From Hirsutella rhossiliensis (Eukaryota > Ascomycota > Sordariomycetes > Hypocreales > Ophiocordycipitaceae), in NCBI RefSeq assembly GCF_020360975.1, contig NW_025408682.1, positions 1,036,501 through 1,100,500 on the forward strand: a stretch of DNA of 64,000 nucleotides, written 5' to 3'. A program made the position numbers and the translations under genes. Below, one piece after another: positions 32,110 to 44,711 of this stretch. The stretch's first letter is position 1. The number at the start of each line of letters is the position of its first letter. Under the pieces are notes generated by a model. That model was not told the DNA's origin and made no database searches. It saw only the letters and a list, made by a program, of their open reading frames with translations.

Positions 32110-34379
32110 CTTTGTAATCGAGATATGTACAGAACATTGCTTCTGCATCTGCTACAACAGAGAAACCGCCCATTTTGCTTGGCTTCGGCCCCGGCACACC
32201 CGGTGCCATGTTGCCGCTCCCGGACACGGACAATCCACTAATTACCTACACCGCAGGTACGGATACACGCTTCCGTGGCGTCGCTTCCGAGGCCGTGCAG
32301 CGGTAGGTTCAGAGGGGGAAGCTCAGGGTACGGACCGCCGCGTGAAGATCCCGATCTTGCTCCACCGGCTGTTGTCGGCCTGCCTTGACCCGATGTCCGG
32401 TCGCCTTCATCGGCTGTCCCTCCGGATCAGCATACCAGATTGCGTGCCTAAAGCAGACATGTATGTACGCAGATAACAAAGTGCGTGATTTGTATTCCAA
32501 GATGCAGTTCACATGTTGGACGCACGGCTCATCAGTTCACAGGCCGCCACCCAGCACCGGCACGGCGTCGCACAAGAGAGGCAACGAAGGGGGGCAAGGG
32601 TGAGAGCGCCTCAGAAGCACGCTGCAGCATCCGCGGCATCTTGGTCCGTCGTGAGGGGGAAAGCCGACGAGACGAAATTGGCGGCAGCTGATATAACGTT
32701 GTAGATGTCCTCGTCTGATGATTGGCCGGCCCGTCCGGCCACGACGGCGACACACATGCCGCGCAACCGCCACCACACTGACCGGGAGAGAACAAAAGAG
32801 GCTGTCATGCGCATCATCCCCAGCCCATACATTACCTACGGAGCCAAGACTGGCTCGTTGGGCCGCAGCCACAAACACCGCGCTCACGCGACCACCAACC
32901 GAAACCGGAAGCTTCTCACGTGTACAGTGCTCTTGATTTTTGCCCATGGGAAAGAAAATAGCCTCGGACAAGTGCAGAAGGAGATGGAGGGAACAAAAGG
33001 ACGGCGAGAAGAGGGGTCTGGCATGTCCAGCCTAGTCTCCTCACGCTGGCAGCAAGCACCGAGCCAACTGCCTCGAAACCCGTCACCGGCGTGTTAGTAT
33101 TGAAGACTGCTCTCGCCTACCCTCCACTCATCGGACCCTAATTGGGTCGAGAAAGGTCTGAACCTCTACAAAGGTGCCGCGCAGTTCCATGAACAAAAAG
33201 ACTGCGTGCAAGAAGGCAGAGTTCCACTTGGGAATGCGACACACTCCGGCCAAGGGGTCCAACAACTTGGCTTGAGCGATATATACGCCGCTATGCATGG
33301 GATTATTGTCATTGGGGGGATAAGAAGCACCATCCGACCCCTGATGCTTGACGGTTGACTGTCATGTACATAAGCAGACTACTTGGGGGTTATGTTTGCA
33401 GATATGCATGCGGGTCGAGTGTGCGCGTGCGCGCGCGTCTGTGTAAGTGTGCGGCGGACCAGTGCCACATCCAGGACGACGGAAAGAGGATAATGATAAC
33501 TCGAGACTATGAAGCAGTCCCGCCGTGTCACTGTCCAGTCATGTCCGTTGGTGGCTGCGGAAAAGGCAGAGCGAGTGGCTGCTCTCGTGCCACAGCGTGT
33601 AATGTAAGAAGCCCTCTCGCCAGAACTTACAGTATGCTGTGCTCGGACGGCAGCTAATTAAGGGCACCAACGAGAACTGACAAACGGGTGAGACGCCTTT
33701 TTGTACCAAGTATGCACGAGGCAAACTTGCACCAATGGCAGTCCACCCTATAAGATGACGACGTCGACAACGACATGATGATGATGATGACATGGTGTGC
33801 AATGGCAGACTCAATCCCGGATACAGTAGGTGGTCATATGCTCCCTCTCCATTCGGTCAACGAGCATTGGCTCAACTAGCATCGTGCATGGCCTCGAATC
33901 AACTTCGGGGGCAGTGTATATACTCGTACGTTCTTGTGATGGCACAGCAAGCCACTTTTGTCGAGCTCGATCTATGCGTACGTAGGTACTCTGCACATAC
34001 CTCCATCCATGCGTACAGAGCCCAAAGTAAAATGCTGCCACTTGCCAGCTTCGTCTACTAAAGCCACGACGACCTTGGCCTGGTCCGTCTACGCCAAGGC
34101 TCCCAGCGTAATGCTCGAACCGCTCAACGACTTGCGCCCTCGAGCTTGCCCCGTCCCATTCTGTCCCGTGCCGTGCCGTGCCGTCTCGGTCATGGCGAAT
34201 ACACGAGTCCATTGTCCCGTGCTCTATGCCTGCTGTCTCGGGACCAGCCCGGCCTGCCCGGCCTACCCGCCCGGCCGTTTGTCTTTTGTCTGCCGCACTC
34301 ACTTGCACGCTTACACACCCTTCCCATGACATGTGTATACACCAGCACACACACAATGTCCCGCTAGGTCATGAGGCGC

Positions 34380-35702
34380 CTACAGGCAAACGAGGATCTG
34401 TCGAGCTTCGAGGACGCCGACGATGCTGCCGCCCTCGACGGCGGCAATCACGGCATCGTACCCGCATAACCCCCCCCCTCCGTTCTCCTCCTCGTCCTCC
34501 TCACTCTCCTCTTTCTCCATGTCTCCGTTCTGCGCCCGCATTGCACGGACCATGTCGCCGGCCTGTCGAATTGACGTGTCGGATGGCAGGGGAATCATGT
34601 CACGACGGGTCGTGATGAGGCCTGGCACCTCGTCGAGGCGCAGGCCCGCATCTGACCTCGACAGCTGTCGGATCTTGGCCGGCGCTGCCACCCCGTCGTC
34701 CACCCTGACCCAGCCCGTTTTAGAGCCGTACCCCACCCGGAGGAGATCGACGCCCAGGTCCTCGCGGCTCAAGCCCGCGGTCCGTGATAGCTCGTCCCAC
34801 GGCACCGCCACGTGCTTGATTGTCGTCTGAGACCGTCTCGTCGCCGTCGGGGTCGACGTCTTGTCTGCTGTCATTGTCGTCTCTGCCGCGGTGGCCGCCC
34901 CGATGGCGCCCCCCGGGTGGTTCCTGGCAAACTCGGCCGGCACATTGTCGTGAAGCTCGCTCGCCGCCGTCATGGCCAGTGCATCGCAAAGAGCCAGTGC
35001 CACCGTCGTCGACGTCGACGGCGCCGACACGCCAAACGACGTCTTCTCGGCCTCGGGTATGGGCGCCGGCACCAGGACCGCGTCTGGCCGGCGCCTGATG
35101 ATCTCGCACGTCTCGGCCCGCGTGTGCGAGGTGAGCACAATGGCCGGCAACGTCTCGGCCAGGTGAGGGAGCAGCAGCAGCAGTTCCTGCGTCTTCCCCG
35201 AGAAGGTGATGAAGAGCAGCGTGTCGCGAGGACCGACTATGCCCAGGTCGCCGTGCAGGGCCTCGGTCGGATGCAGGAACGCGGACCGGATGGCCAGGCT
35301 CTGCAGCGTCGCCACCATCTTGCGGCCAATGTGTCCCGACTTGCCAACCCCGACCACGACCAACTTTCCGCCGGCGGCGCTGCGGTGCGCAATCACCTGC
35401 ACCGCCCGGTCGAAGCCGTCCCGGGCCCCGGCGTCCTCCTCGTACAACCGGGCGAGGTCTGCCAGGGCGGCCGCCTCTGTGGCCAGGACGTGCAGGCCGC
35501 GCGACAGGCGCCGCTCTGTCGCCGCCTCGCGGTGCCGCGCCGGCTGACCCTCGCCGAGGCTGAAGGGGCTCGTGGGCTCGCAGAGTGTGCTGTCGTGCGG
35601 TGAGACGCATGGAGTCGGCGGCGAGGGCGGCGGGAGAGCGGGCGTTTTTGGAGCGCCGAGCACGATGACGGCGCTCGTTTGAATGGGGCGGTGATCGGCC
35701 AT
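34380..35702 (-). CDS. SIS-domain sugar-phosphate isomerase-like protein (KdsD/GutQ-like)
   Basis: A single uninterrupted frame gives 440 aa from the Met at 35702; an upstream in-frame Met at 35789 would give 469 aa. The N-terminal 60 residues are Pro/Ser-rich. The SIS domain (about residues 80-250) contains KLVVVGVGKSGHIGRKMVA, HPTEALHGDLGIV and LFITFSGKTQELLLLLPHL, strongly resembling arabinose-5-phosphate isomerases, which interconvert ketose and aldose phosphates. The later NHPGGAIG matches the family block before the CBS pair; here the C-terminal part is divergent, with Thr- and Glu-rich insertions. It has no introns, unlike most genes in the window. Catalytic activity and substrate are inferred; a regulatory sugar-phosphate binding role is an alternative. 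Confidence 0.85.
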   Translation of the reverse strand: MADHRPIQTSAVIVLGAPKTPALPPPSPPTPCVSPHDSTLCEPTSPFSLGEGQPARHREAATERRLSRGLHVLATEAAALADLARLYEEDAGARDGFDRAVQVIAHRSAAGGKLVVVGVGKSGHIGRKMVATLQSLAIRSAFLHPTEALHGDLGIVGPRDTLLFITFSGKTQELLLLLPHLAETLPAIVLTSHTRAETCEIIRRRPDAVLVPAPIPEAEKTSFGVSAPSTSTTVALALCDALAMTAASELHDNVPAEFARNHPGGAIGAATAAETTMTADKTSTPTATRRSQTTIKHVAVPWDELSRTAGLSREDLGVDLLRVGYGSKTGWVRVDDGVAAPAKIRQLSRSDAGLRLDEVPGLITTRRDMIPLPSDTSIRQAGDMVRAMRAQNGDMEKEESEEDEEENGGGGLCGYDAVIAAVEGGSIVGVLEARQILVCL

Positions 35703-36951
35703 TTTCGCTTCTGCTACACCGATCCTGTCTGGGGAACCTTGATCTGTCCCTCTCTCTGGCCACGAGCGCTTCCTCTGGAGCGACAGCAAAGACGAGCGCG
35801 GGTAAGTAGAGTGCTGCCGTGGACGCTCAATGGGGTGCGGTCAAGACGCCGCCAATGACTGAGCCGAAAACACCATGTCCAGCCTGTACGTCAGTTGTAT
35901 GGCGTATGCATGTGATGCCGAAGCTCGTGGGTGGAAAAACACAATGTTGGCCAGCCGAGCAGCGACACGGAGCCGGAAGGGCGACAAGGGCGCTACGGAC
36001 GGGAAAAGACGAGAGGCAAACACGGTATTTTGTCGATGCGATTGTGCCAGGGGGCAACAAGGCGGCCGTGCCAAGCACAGCGGACTGGACCGGCAATCGT
36101 CGAGGGTAAGAAATAATCCTTCTCTTCCACCAAACGACGGCTGCTGCCGGCGATTGCGCTGTAGGTGGAAGTCCGGAGGCCGAATCGGGCGATAGCTTCG
36201 AGTGTGAGTGGATGCCGTGTAATGCGATAACGGTGGGGAGGCTTCGCCCTGCCTTAACCGGCGGCCCACAAGCGATGGGGAGAAGGAAGAGGATCAAGAT
36301 GGAATCTGCCTAAGCAACAGTAGCAGAAGAGGCAATGCCAGGGCTGTGAATCGGCCACGGTCCTGTCTGCCAAAGCTCTCTTTCCGCCGTCTAAACGGCC
36401 TCAACGGTTTGGAAACGGCCAGCAAAGGGGAGTGGATATGTAGAGAGGGGGAGGGAAAACCCGTTCTCTTCGATGACAGGCGTATCCGTGACGAGGATAC
36501 GTCATTATATATCCGGGGATACCAGATGGGGGCCATGCGCATACATTTCATCATCAACGGTTATTAAGCATGCGGCCAGCACTGCCCGGCAAGGCGAGAG
36601 AGCTGGAAACAAGAGATGAGTCTATGATGAGTTGATCAGATAAACCGGCAAGCCGGATGGGCCGCGCGCAATGAGGAGTGCTCCCCGTAAGCAAAGCCGG
36701 GTCACGCCATCGCAGATAGGATGGAGCGTTAATTGGCCCCGTCTTGCCGTAGAGCAGGCCGGGTCGCCGCGGGCCAAGTCGGATGCAGTCATGGATCGAG
36801 GCGGCTCTGGCCAAATCGAAAAGACTAGCCCATGTTGGACAGACCCGCCAGCCTTGAGCATCGGCGAATGGCCATCGGGGGGTCGTCATGATACGCCAGA
36901 TGATGCATATCATTTACAGGCACGTCCGTATGTCCATGTAAGTTTATGTAC

Positions 36952-36970
36952 ATATATATATATATATATA
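36952..36970. repeat. (TA)n microsatellite
   Basis: About nine AT units in the region between the SIS and ceramidase genes. Confidence 0.85.
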
Positions 36971-37656
36971 GGTATTTACTTACAATAGCCCCGGGAGCGG
37001 GAGGGAATCGGCCGTGTCTTGAAGGGCGGCATGGATGCTGCCCTGGGCTCGACCGCGAGGGAGGTCAAAATGACGAGTTGTACTGCGCCTACAGGGAGAG
37101 ATAAGGCGTTCGTACAGCTTTACGAAGTACTCATTGCCTAGAACATGGCCCTCCTGGAACATCTGATCAGAGAGCGCGAAAAGAAGAAGGAAAAGAAAGA
37201 GGGGGTACGTATTACAACGGGTTTGTTTGGCTGCAACGAGCCCACAACTCTCCCATTATCTGTACCTACCTGGCTGATACATCTTTTCTTACACGCACAA
37301 TACGACCATACAGGACAATATACCTGGCTGGTATTAGAGGCTTACGCACTCGAAACAGTGAATGAGACAAAAACAGAGGCAGTCCGGTTCCAGGCGCAGC
37401 AGATAATACGAGGTCCCGAAAGAGCTTAGTCCGGGCCCCTCCTCTCCCGTTCAGGGCCGTTTGCGTGGCCGCACCGGGCTTTCTCCATTGAGCGGCGCTG
37501 TAATTAATAGTAGCTACAGTGGCCCTCTCCGCGGTACTCCAGGGCAGTGGAGGCCCCCCCTACCTCGGCGCGTTGCCGGAGCTTCCCCCTAAGCTTCCCC
37601 CGACAGCTGTGTGTGACCATTCCCGTGACTCGTCATCCAGCTTCCCGTGAACCGCT

Positions 37657-37708
37657 GTCTCTCCCTCCCGTCTCTCCCTCCCGTCTCTCCCTCCCGTCTC
37701 TCCCTCCT
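37657..37708. repeat. 13-bp tandem repeat GTCTCTCCCTCCC, four copies
   Basis: Three exact copies and a fourth with one change, about 215-265 bp upstream of the ceramidase start. The pyrimidine-rich strand matches the sense strand of the gene, as in many fungal leaders. Confidence 0.9.
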
Positions 37709-37921
37709 GTCTCCTCCTCCGCCCTCTCGACGACGACGACCGACGGCGGTGACAAGGACGGCAATTCCCGACCCGCTTCGTGTTCGATCTGGTCCGACAA
37801 AGGGCTTCGTCGCTCGCTCACAACCCCCCTTCCTTTTTTTTTGGTTATCCTGTTCGAGTCTCTTCTAGATGTCAGAGTCCTGTCCGACGACGTCCTCGTC
37901 CACGTTCATGGTGCGCAGCCC

Positions 37922-40403
37922 ATGATGGCGTCAGGCCCAGACGACACAGCCGCCGCCAAGGCCCGTCGCTGGCCCCCGCCCAACGGCTCCCGAGGCCCGC
38001 ACCACTGCCCACCTTCGAACCTGCTCTGCCGTCGCGTCTTGACTGTCCTCGTCGTCCTCGTCTCGGCCGGCTGCCTCGCCCTCTTCCGCGCCTCGGGCTG
38101 GACCGGCGCTCAACCCCTGCTGTCCTCCAACGACCACCATCACCATGCCGGCCTCGACGGATCCAACAACCCGTGGGCCGCCCAGACTCTGCCCCCCGGC
38201 GATTGGCCCCCCGACCGCTATCTCCTGGGCGTTGGCAAGGCCGACATCACGGGCCCCGTCGTCGAGCTCAACATGATGGGCTATGCAGACTTCAATCAGA
38301 TTGGCAGCGGCCTGCGCCAGAGGCTCTACTCGCGAGCCTTCATCGTCGGCCACCTCCGCAACCCGGCCGACCGCTTCGTTTACCTGGTCCTCGACATCCA
38401 GTCGGGCGACACGGCCGTCCGCTACGGCATCCTCCGAGGCCTGCGCGCCCTCGGGCCCCGATATTCCATGTATGGCCACGACAGCCTCGCCGTCACCGCC
38501 ACTCACTCCCACTCCGGGCCCGGCGCCTGGCTCAACTACCTGCTCCCCCAGATTCCCAGCAAGGGCTTCGACAAGCAGAGCTATCGCGCCATTGTCGAGG
38601 GCTGCATCCTCTCCATCCGCCGCGCCCACGAGTCCCTCGAGCCGGGCTCCCTCACCGTCGGCACCACAAAGATCCTCCACGCCGGCATCAACCGCAGCCT
38701 CTACTCCTACCTCGCCAACCCGGCGGACGAGCGCGCCCGCTACAACCTCAGCGCCGCCGACGACGGCTCCGTCGAGACCGACATGACGCTGCTCAAGTTC
38801 CAGAGAGTCTCGGACGGCAAGAACCTCGGCGTCCTGACCTGGTTCCCCACGCACGGCACCTCGATGCAGGCCAACAACACGCTCATCTCGGGCGACAACA
38901 AGGGCGTCGCCGCCGACCTCTTGGAGAAAAAGGTCCGTGGCGGCGCCCGCGAGTCGGACGGCTTCGTCGCCGGCTTCTCCCAGGCCAACATGGGCGACGT
39001 CAGCCCCAACGTCCTCGGCGCCCGCTGTGACGACGGCTCCGGCCAGAGGTGCAACTTTGAAGACAGCACCTGCGCCGACGGCCGCTGCGCCCATTGCCGA
39101 GCCAAAGGGCCCGGCCGCGGACATGACGACCACGGGGCCTCCTCGTGCCTTGAGATTGGCCGCCGCCAGTATCAGGGGGCCCTGGATCTCTACGAGTCGC
39201 TGGACCGCCGCTCGCCCAACGTGCGCGGCCAGGGTGTCAAGGCTTTTCATCAGTTCCACGACATGTCCACCTTTGCCTTTACCCTGCCCAACGGCTCGGC
39301 CGCCACCACCTGCCCGGCTGCCCTGGGCTACTCATTTGGCGCAGGCACGTGGGACGAGCCCGGGTCCTTTGACCTGGTTCAGCACCTGTCCACCGCGGCC
39401 AACTCGTCCTACTTCTGGAAGTTCATTACCTGGATCCTCATGCAGCCCAAACAGGACCAGGTCCAGTGCCAACACCCCAAGTCCATCCTGCTTAATGTCG
39501 GGGAGGTCCGCCGGCCTTATCAGTGGACGCCCAACGTGGTGGACATTCAGACCTTTCGCGTCGGCCAGCTCGTCATCGTCGTTAGCCCCGGCGAGGCGAC
39601 CACCATGGCCGGCCGTCGGTGGAAAGAGGCCGTGGCCAAGGAGAGCGCCAAAGTGCTTGCTGATGAGCTGGACGGTCAGGAGCCCGTCGTCGTCCTCGGG
39701 GCGCCGAGCAACAGCTACACGCACTACATTACTACAGAAGAGGAGTACGGGTAAGCATCACTTCCTCTCCTCCTCATGCTTCCCGCGACGCCCGAGTTGC
39801 TGACCACCATCTTGCAGAGTCCAGCGTTATGAGGGTGCGTCGACCCTGTACGGGCGTCATACGTTGGCGGCCTACATCGACCGCAGCCTCGCATCGGTGC
39901 CGTTTCTGCGAGCGCACGGCGCGCCAGCACGGGAGCGAGCGGCCCTGGAGATTGTGCCCCCGGACAATAGCAACCGATCGTGGAGCTTGATAGCGGGCGT
40001 TTTGTACGACACGGCGCCGCGGTCCCGCGTTTTCGGCGAGCTCGTGACCGACGTGGCCAAAAAGCGCTTCGAACGCGGCGAGAGGGCCAAGGCCACCTTT
40101 GTCGGCGCCAATCCCCGCAACAACCTGCGGCTGGAGGAGACGTACGCCGCGGTAGAGCAGCGCGTGTCGTCGGCCAAAGGGGCCGGGTGGAGGCGCGTGC
40201 GGGACGACTCGGACTGGGCGCTGACCTTTCACTGGCGGCGGACGAGCAGGATCCAGGGCACGAGCGAGGTGGACATTGCGTGGGAGATTGAGGAGGGAAC
40301 GCCGGCGGGCGAGTACAGATTGCGATACTATGGAGACTTTAAGTCGATGCGAGGACGCATCACCGGCTTCGAGGGAACGAGCGGGACGTTCCGCATCGAA
40401 TGA
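37922..40403 (+). CDS. Neutral ceramidase
   Basis: Two exons (37922-39750 and 39818-40403) with a 67-nt intron give 804 aa. The enzyme hydrolyses ceramide to sphingosine and fatty acid. A hydrophobic segment near residues 38-60 acts as signal anchor; the luminal domain starts around LLGVGKADITGPVVELNMMG. Zinc-site blocks are THSHSGPGAW, FPTHGTSM, PGEATTMAGRR and NSYTHYITTEEEY; the nucleophile is Ser361 in NMGDVSPN. The C-terminal immunoglobulin-like domain is complete, ending FEGTSGTFRIE. The frame is open upstream to 37547, but that extension is CT-rich leader coding for Pro/Ser repeats, so the double Met at 37922 was chosen. The N-terminal insertion before the catalytic domain is longer than in secreted bacterial homologues, as usual for fungi. 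Confidence 0.96.
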
Positions 40404-42873
40404 GAAGGGGGATGGGTGTGCGCACGCAGCGCCTCCGAGGACAAGGGCAAAGCGCGGAGTCTGGGATTCGAATTCGCCATCTGCCGGCATATTTGGAAGA
40501 CACAATAGGGAGAGCGAGAACGGAGAGGAGCGGGAACCGAATTTCTTCAACGTTGGGCCGTTTTGGTGCTGGGCATTTCAAGGCTTTTTGGTGTTTTTTT
40601 CTTTTCCCTTTGCCCCTCTGGTATTCATTTTGGGTAGAAAGAGCAAGGCCGTGGTGGCAGGGCTCGCTGGCACCTAGAAGGGCGTGCAAGGATTTTTCTC
40701 TCTTCTTCATCCTCGCACTGGGGCGACGGACAGAACTTGTCGGGCATCTAGATATACCACACATATATATCCACATCTATAATGTCGGGTTCGAGTCGCA
40801 GACAGCATCCGCTTTGGTTGGGCTCTATCTCCTCTGACAGAGATGAACCTAGAGGCTGAACCTGGGGTTGAGAAGAAAGAGAGCGAAAAAGAGGGCTGCG
40901 GCAGGGAGGCACGAGGCCGTCTCCGAGTCTAAGACACAGAGGGGGGGCTGACGAATCCTCGCTCCCTGGGCGAAACATTGGATACCAGTCACAGGCCACG
41001 TCCGGTACGTGTGGGCAGAAGTCTTGGACGTGATGCATTCTGCCGGGGCTCCTTTCACATAAAAATACCATGGGGGACATATAGCTCGTTGACGACGACG
41101 CGATGGAGTTTCCAGTCATGTAACGACGGGATTGAGCATATCGCAGTGACCACTTCCCTCTCTCTTATAGCGATATGGATGCACAGTACAAGAAACGGTC
41201 AGGGATGTACGAAGCTGTTGCAACATGTCCAGGGGGTATTTAGGTGGAAGGGGGGGCGACGAGGGTTATCAAGTAGCATGTTACTCGTACTTCAACTGTA
41301 CAGTGCATGCTGGAGGGGGGAGTTGTGAGAGGTGAAGAGAGCGGAAGAATTGTTGGACTGAAGAGGGTATTGGGAGATCAACAAGTTTATAAGGAGAGTT
41401 TGCAACCTTGACGTTCTGCGCAATACAACGATCAGCAAGGATCGGCTCAGCGATACAAGTTCTGTTTATGCTCGTGATACAAGTTACATGCTACAATGCA
41501 CAGACCAGGTAGGAATACATGGTATACGACATCATTGATGCTTTATAGCTACGCGGAGAATTTATGCAGTGTTACGAGTTATGATATCCGGCCGGCATTC
41601 GGGTAAGCTCGGTTCTACCTCTTTTGCCTCGTTTCTCCCTCCATCATCCCCTTGGCATCGAATTGTGCTTTTACGAGTTTACAGAAAAGCTCAACTCAAC
41701 ACTCGAATGCAGACGTCGACGCAAAGCCCCCCCGGACGCCGGTCAGGGCGAGTTCAAGCTCCAAGCTAGGCCACAGACATGAAACCCCCGAAAGACGACG
41801 AAAGCTGGCCCCGGCGCGATACCTCGTGCTGGTGGCGACCAGAATAAGTTTGCATGCACAGTCCGATAATAGTCACCAAGCTTTCCGCGGACCCGGCTCC
41901 GCTAAGCTTAAAAAGTCGGCGGCTCCTTGCAAGGCGTCGCTCCCCCGGTCAAGGCGCACAAACACGCGGCGATGGTGTGGCATCGCGCCACATATGCCTC
42001 CGCAAGCTTTCGTATAATGGTAGAGAAACAATTCCTCATCCCGTCGCCCGCGCGGCTTGGGCCTCCCGCTGTTTCTTGTCCCTTTTTTTTTTTGGCTCTG
42101 GGCGCTGCGAGAGGGGAGAGGGCCGGGCATGCCGGCTGGGCCGATGGGCTTCGACTCCAGCAGAGACGGCTCCGGCTTCTGCCCTTTTCCCTGCCGGCCC
42201 AGATGCCTTTTCTTATTTGTATTCTCCAGCAAATTCATCTCGAGGTCCCGTAAAGCACAGAGCCATAGGATCCGAGGGCCCGCACGGCCTCCCCCTCCCA
42301 GCACGTCAAACCCAGCCGTCTATGCTAGGTGCTCGCTCCTTTTCCTCGGGACGTCGATTCCCACTCTCTGTGCGGCGTAGAGAACTCTAGGATCCCGAGG
42401 GGGAGGGCACCCTTGAGCGAGCCGATCGAGCTTCCCCCTCGCTCCGCCCGTACTCCAGGACTGGGCTGTCTCAGCGGGCATGGCCGTAGGCACGCGGCTG
42501 CAATCCAAGCTCTTTTGCAGACTATTTCCTTTGTCTCTTCCCCCCTTCACCTCCTCCACCTCCTAGGTGCAAGGAAAGCGAGTGAGAAACTGAATTCATT
42601 CTAGCTGGCAAGCTACTATCCCTTTCCCGCCTTGTTGTCGAAATCCTCCCCGGCACCATTCTCCTCCTGCCCTCCTCTCTTTCCCGCTCTCCCTCGCTCC
42701 CCTCTGCCATCTCCGTCTTTCATTTCTCATATCCACCGATTCCTTTGTCCCCCCCAACTTCAATCAAATCCCCGTCACGTCTTGGGCGCCTCTCTTGGAC
42801 ACCGCATCGCCGCCGCTCCCCAATGACCGCCCACCCAACAGTCCCGCGGCTTCTATAGAGGGCAACCGCCAGG
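40404..42873. other. Intergenic region
   Basis: 2.5 kb downstream of the ceramidase gene. The last 250 bp (about 42,620-42,790) are CT-rich and likely form the GT31 leader. Open frames at 40400-40837 and 41854-42390 show no conserved motif. No supported gene. Confidence 0.5.
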
Positions 42874-44711
42874 ATGGGAACCAAGACCTACGTCCCCCTC
42901 TCCTGCAGGAGCGGCCTGCGCCGGTTCCGGAGCGTGCAGCTGGCCCTCATCCTGTCCTGCTCCGTCTTCCTCTTCCTCCTCATGCCGCTCTGCCGGCTTG
43001 GCGGCCGGCCCAGTGGGCACATCTCCGTCGCCGTTCCTGCACCCGCCCGGGCCCGTGGAGGCGTCCGCCACGGCCCGGCCCATCTGTACAACAACACGTT
43101 GTACCGTCCAGAGACCCAGGGCGCCGTCCACCCGCAGTTTGACTTTGGCTCGCCCTGCAGCGGCTTCCCCAACACCGACGACATCCTGCTCGTCATGAAG
43201 ACGGGCGCCAGCGAGGCCTACGACAAGCTGCCCACGCACCTGCTCACTAGTCTACAATGCCTGCCCGACTTTTTGCTCTTCTCGGACCTCGTGAGCGCTT
43301 CCTCTCTCTCTCTCTCTCGCCTTGGACAGCGTTCAAGACGGGCTTGGCTGACCGCAGACGAGGGAAACAGGAACAACAAATGGGTAAGTACCACTTACAC
43401 AACGTCCTCGACCGCGTCCTCGACACGGTCAAGAGCGCCAACAAGGAGTTTGAGCTGTACGAGACGCAGCTCAGCTGCCCCGTGTCGCAAAAGGATTGCA
43501 CCAAGGGCCTCCAGGGCGCCTGGGACCTGGACAAGTACAAGTTCCTCAACATGCTGGTGCGGACGTGGGCGATGCGGCCGGGCCGCAAGTGGTACGTCTT
43601 CGCCGAGGCCGACTCGTACGTCTTCTGGCCCAACCTGGTGCTCTGGCTGCGCACGCGGACCGACCCGGACAGCGACCTATACGTCGGCAACGTGGCCCTG
43701 GCCGACGACTTCCCCTTTGCCCACGGCGGCAGCGGCTACGTCATCTCGGGCCAGCTGGTGCAAAAGGTCATTGAGTCCATCCCCGGCCTGGCGGCAAAGT
43801 ACGACGCCGCCGCGCCGACCATGTGCTGCGGCGACGTGCTCATGGGCAAGGCCCTGGCCGAGGTCAACGTCACGGTCAAGCACGCGTTTCCCATGTTCAA
43901 CGGCGAGCGCACAAACACGCTGGCTTTTGGCGAGGGCCAGTGGTGCGAGCCCATCCTGACCTTGCACCACATGGACGCCGAGCAGGTCGGCCAGGCCTGG
44001 CAGTTTGAGCAGACGAGGACCAAGAATGTGAGTGATGAACGAACCGTGCCCTTCTATCTCTTGTCCCGTCATTCCGACGGAAGCGAGAGTCATGGGGCGT
44101 GAGAGCGCAGAGACCGGGACAGATGGCTTACACGGTGCTCGCATCCCGACAAACAGACGCCCATCCAAATCAAAGAGCTATACCACCAGTTCTTCGCCCC
44201 CAACCTCGCCCCAACCCGCGACGCATGGGACAACCTCTCGGAAGACGTATGCTACATCGCCCCCGACAAGCAGAGCCAGGACGAAGCCGACGTCGAGCTC
44301 AAGGCCGTCCAAAAGCGGCAGGCGGCCAAGACGCCCATCGAGCGCGACGCCCACACCTCGCCCGCCGCCTGCGCCGCCGTCTGCGAGGCCGCGGGGCTCG
44401 ACGTGCCCGAGCGCGACTGGGCGGCACAGACGACCGACGAGGGCCGCGCCAAGCTGCTGGCCAAGCTGTACGGCCTCGAGTCCAAGGCCGCCGCCGACGA
44501 TGCCGCCGCCTTCCACGGCAAGCGCAGCTGCTTCCAGTGGCGCCACCACCGCGGCGTCTGCTGTACCGCCGAGAGCTTCAAGCTCGGCCGCCCGCGGAGG
44601 AGGGAGAAGAGCGGCGGCAGCCCGTGGACGAGTGGCTGGTTCGTCCGCGGCATCAATGATTGGATCAAGGCCAAGGGCGACTGTGCCGTCAGGTGGCATG
44701 ACCCCGAGTAA
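42874..44711 (+). CDS. Glycosyltransferase family 31 protein (type II Golgi membrane)
   Basis: Three exons (42874-43290, 43371-44027, 44157-44711; introns 80 and 129 nt, both phase 0) give 542 aa. A signal anchor lies near residues 19-41. The GT31 fold follows: DDILLVMKTGASEAYDKLP, the CLPDFLLFSDLEQQMGKYH junction spanning the first intron, RKWYVFAEADSYVFWPNL with a DxD-like E-A-D at 218-220, GGSGYVISGQL, and CCGDVLMGKAL. Fungal members of this type transfer a sugar to glycans in the secretory pathway; donor and acceptor are not known. The C-terminal third has a Cys-rich segment (PAACAAVCEAAGLD...CFQW...GVCC) that looks like a carbohydrate-binding PAN/apple-like addition. The acceptor of intron 1 was chosen to give the conserved LFSD-EQQMGKY. 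Confidence 0.92.

Larger units (their letters stand above)
30761..34379. other. Long intergenic region, including purine-rich (+) leader and CCA repeat
   Basis: 3.6 kb with no supported gene. 31,020-31,440 is strongly purine-rich on the plus strand, that is CT-rich in the sense of the SPX gene, as expected for its leader and core promoter. A CACGTG lies at 31305-31310. A CCA/CCT-rich microsatellite is at 32064-32109. ORFs across 32.5-33.1 kb and 33.8-34.3 kb show no motif. Confidence 0.5.
35703..37921. other. Intergenic region with TA microsatellite and CT-rich tandem repeat
   Basis: 2.2 kb between two divergent genes. It holds a (TA)n run at 36952-36970 and a 13-bp CT-rich tandem repeat at 37657-37708 in the ceramidase leader. 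No additional gene was recognised. Confidence 0.5.

Noticed and set aside
37547..37921. N-terminal extension of the ceramidase frame
   Set aside because: Translates the 13-bp CT-rich tandem repeat as Pro/Ser/Leu repeats; the double Met at 37922 followed by the signal anchor is a better start.
37931..39259. 442-aa open frame antisense to the ceramidase gene
   Set aside because: Shadow of the ceramidase coding sequence with Val/Gly/Ala-rich composition and no motif.
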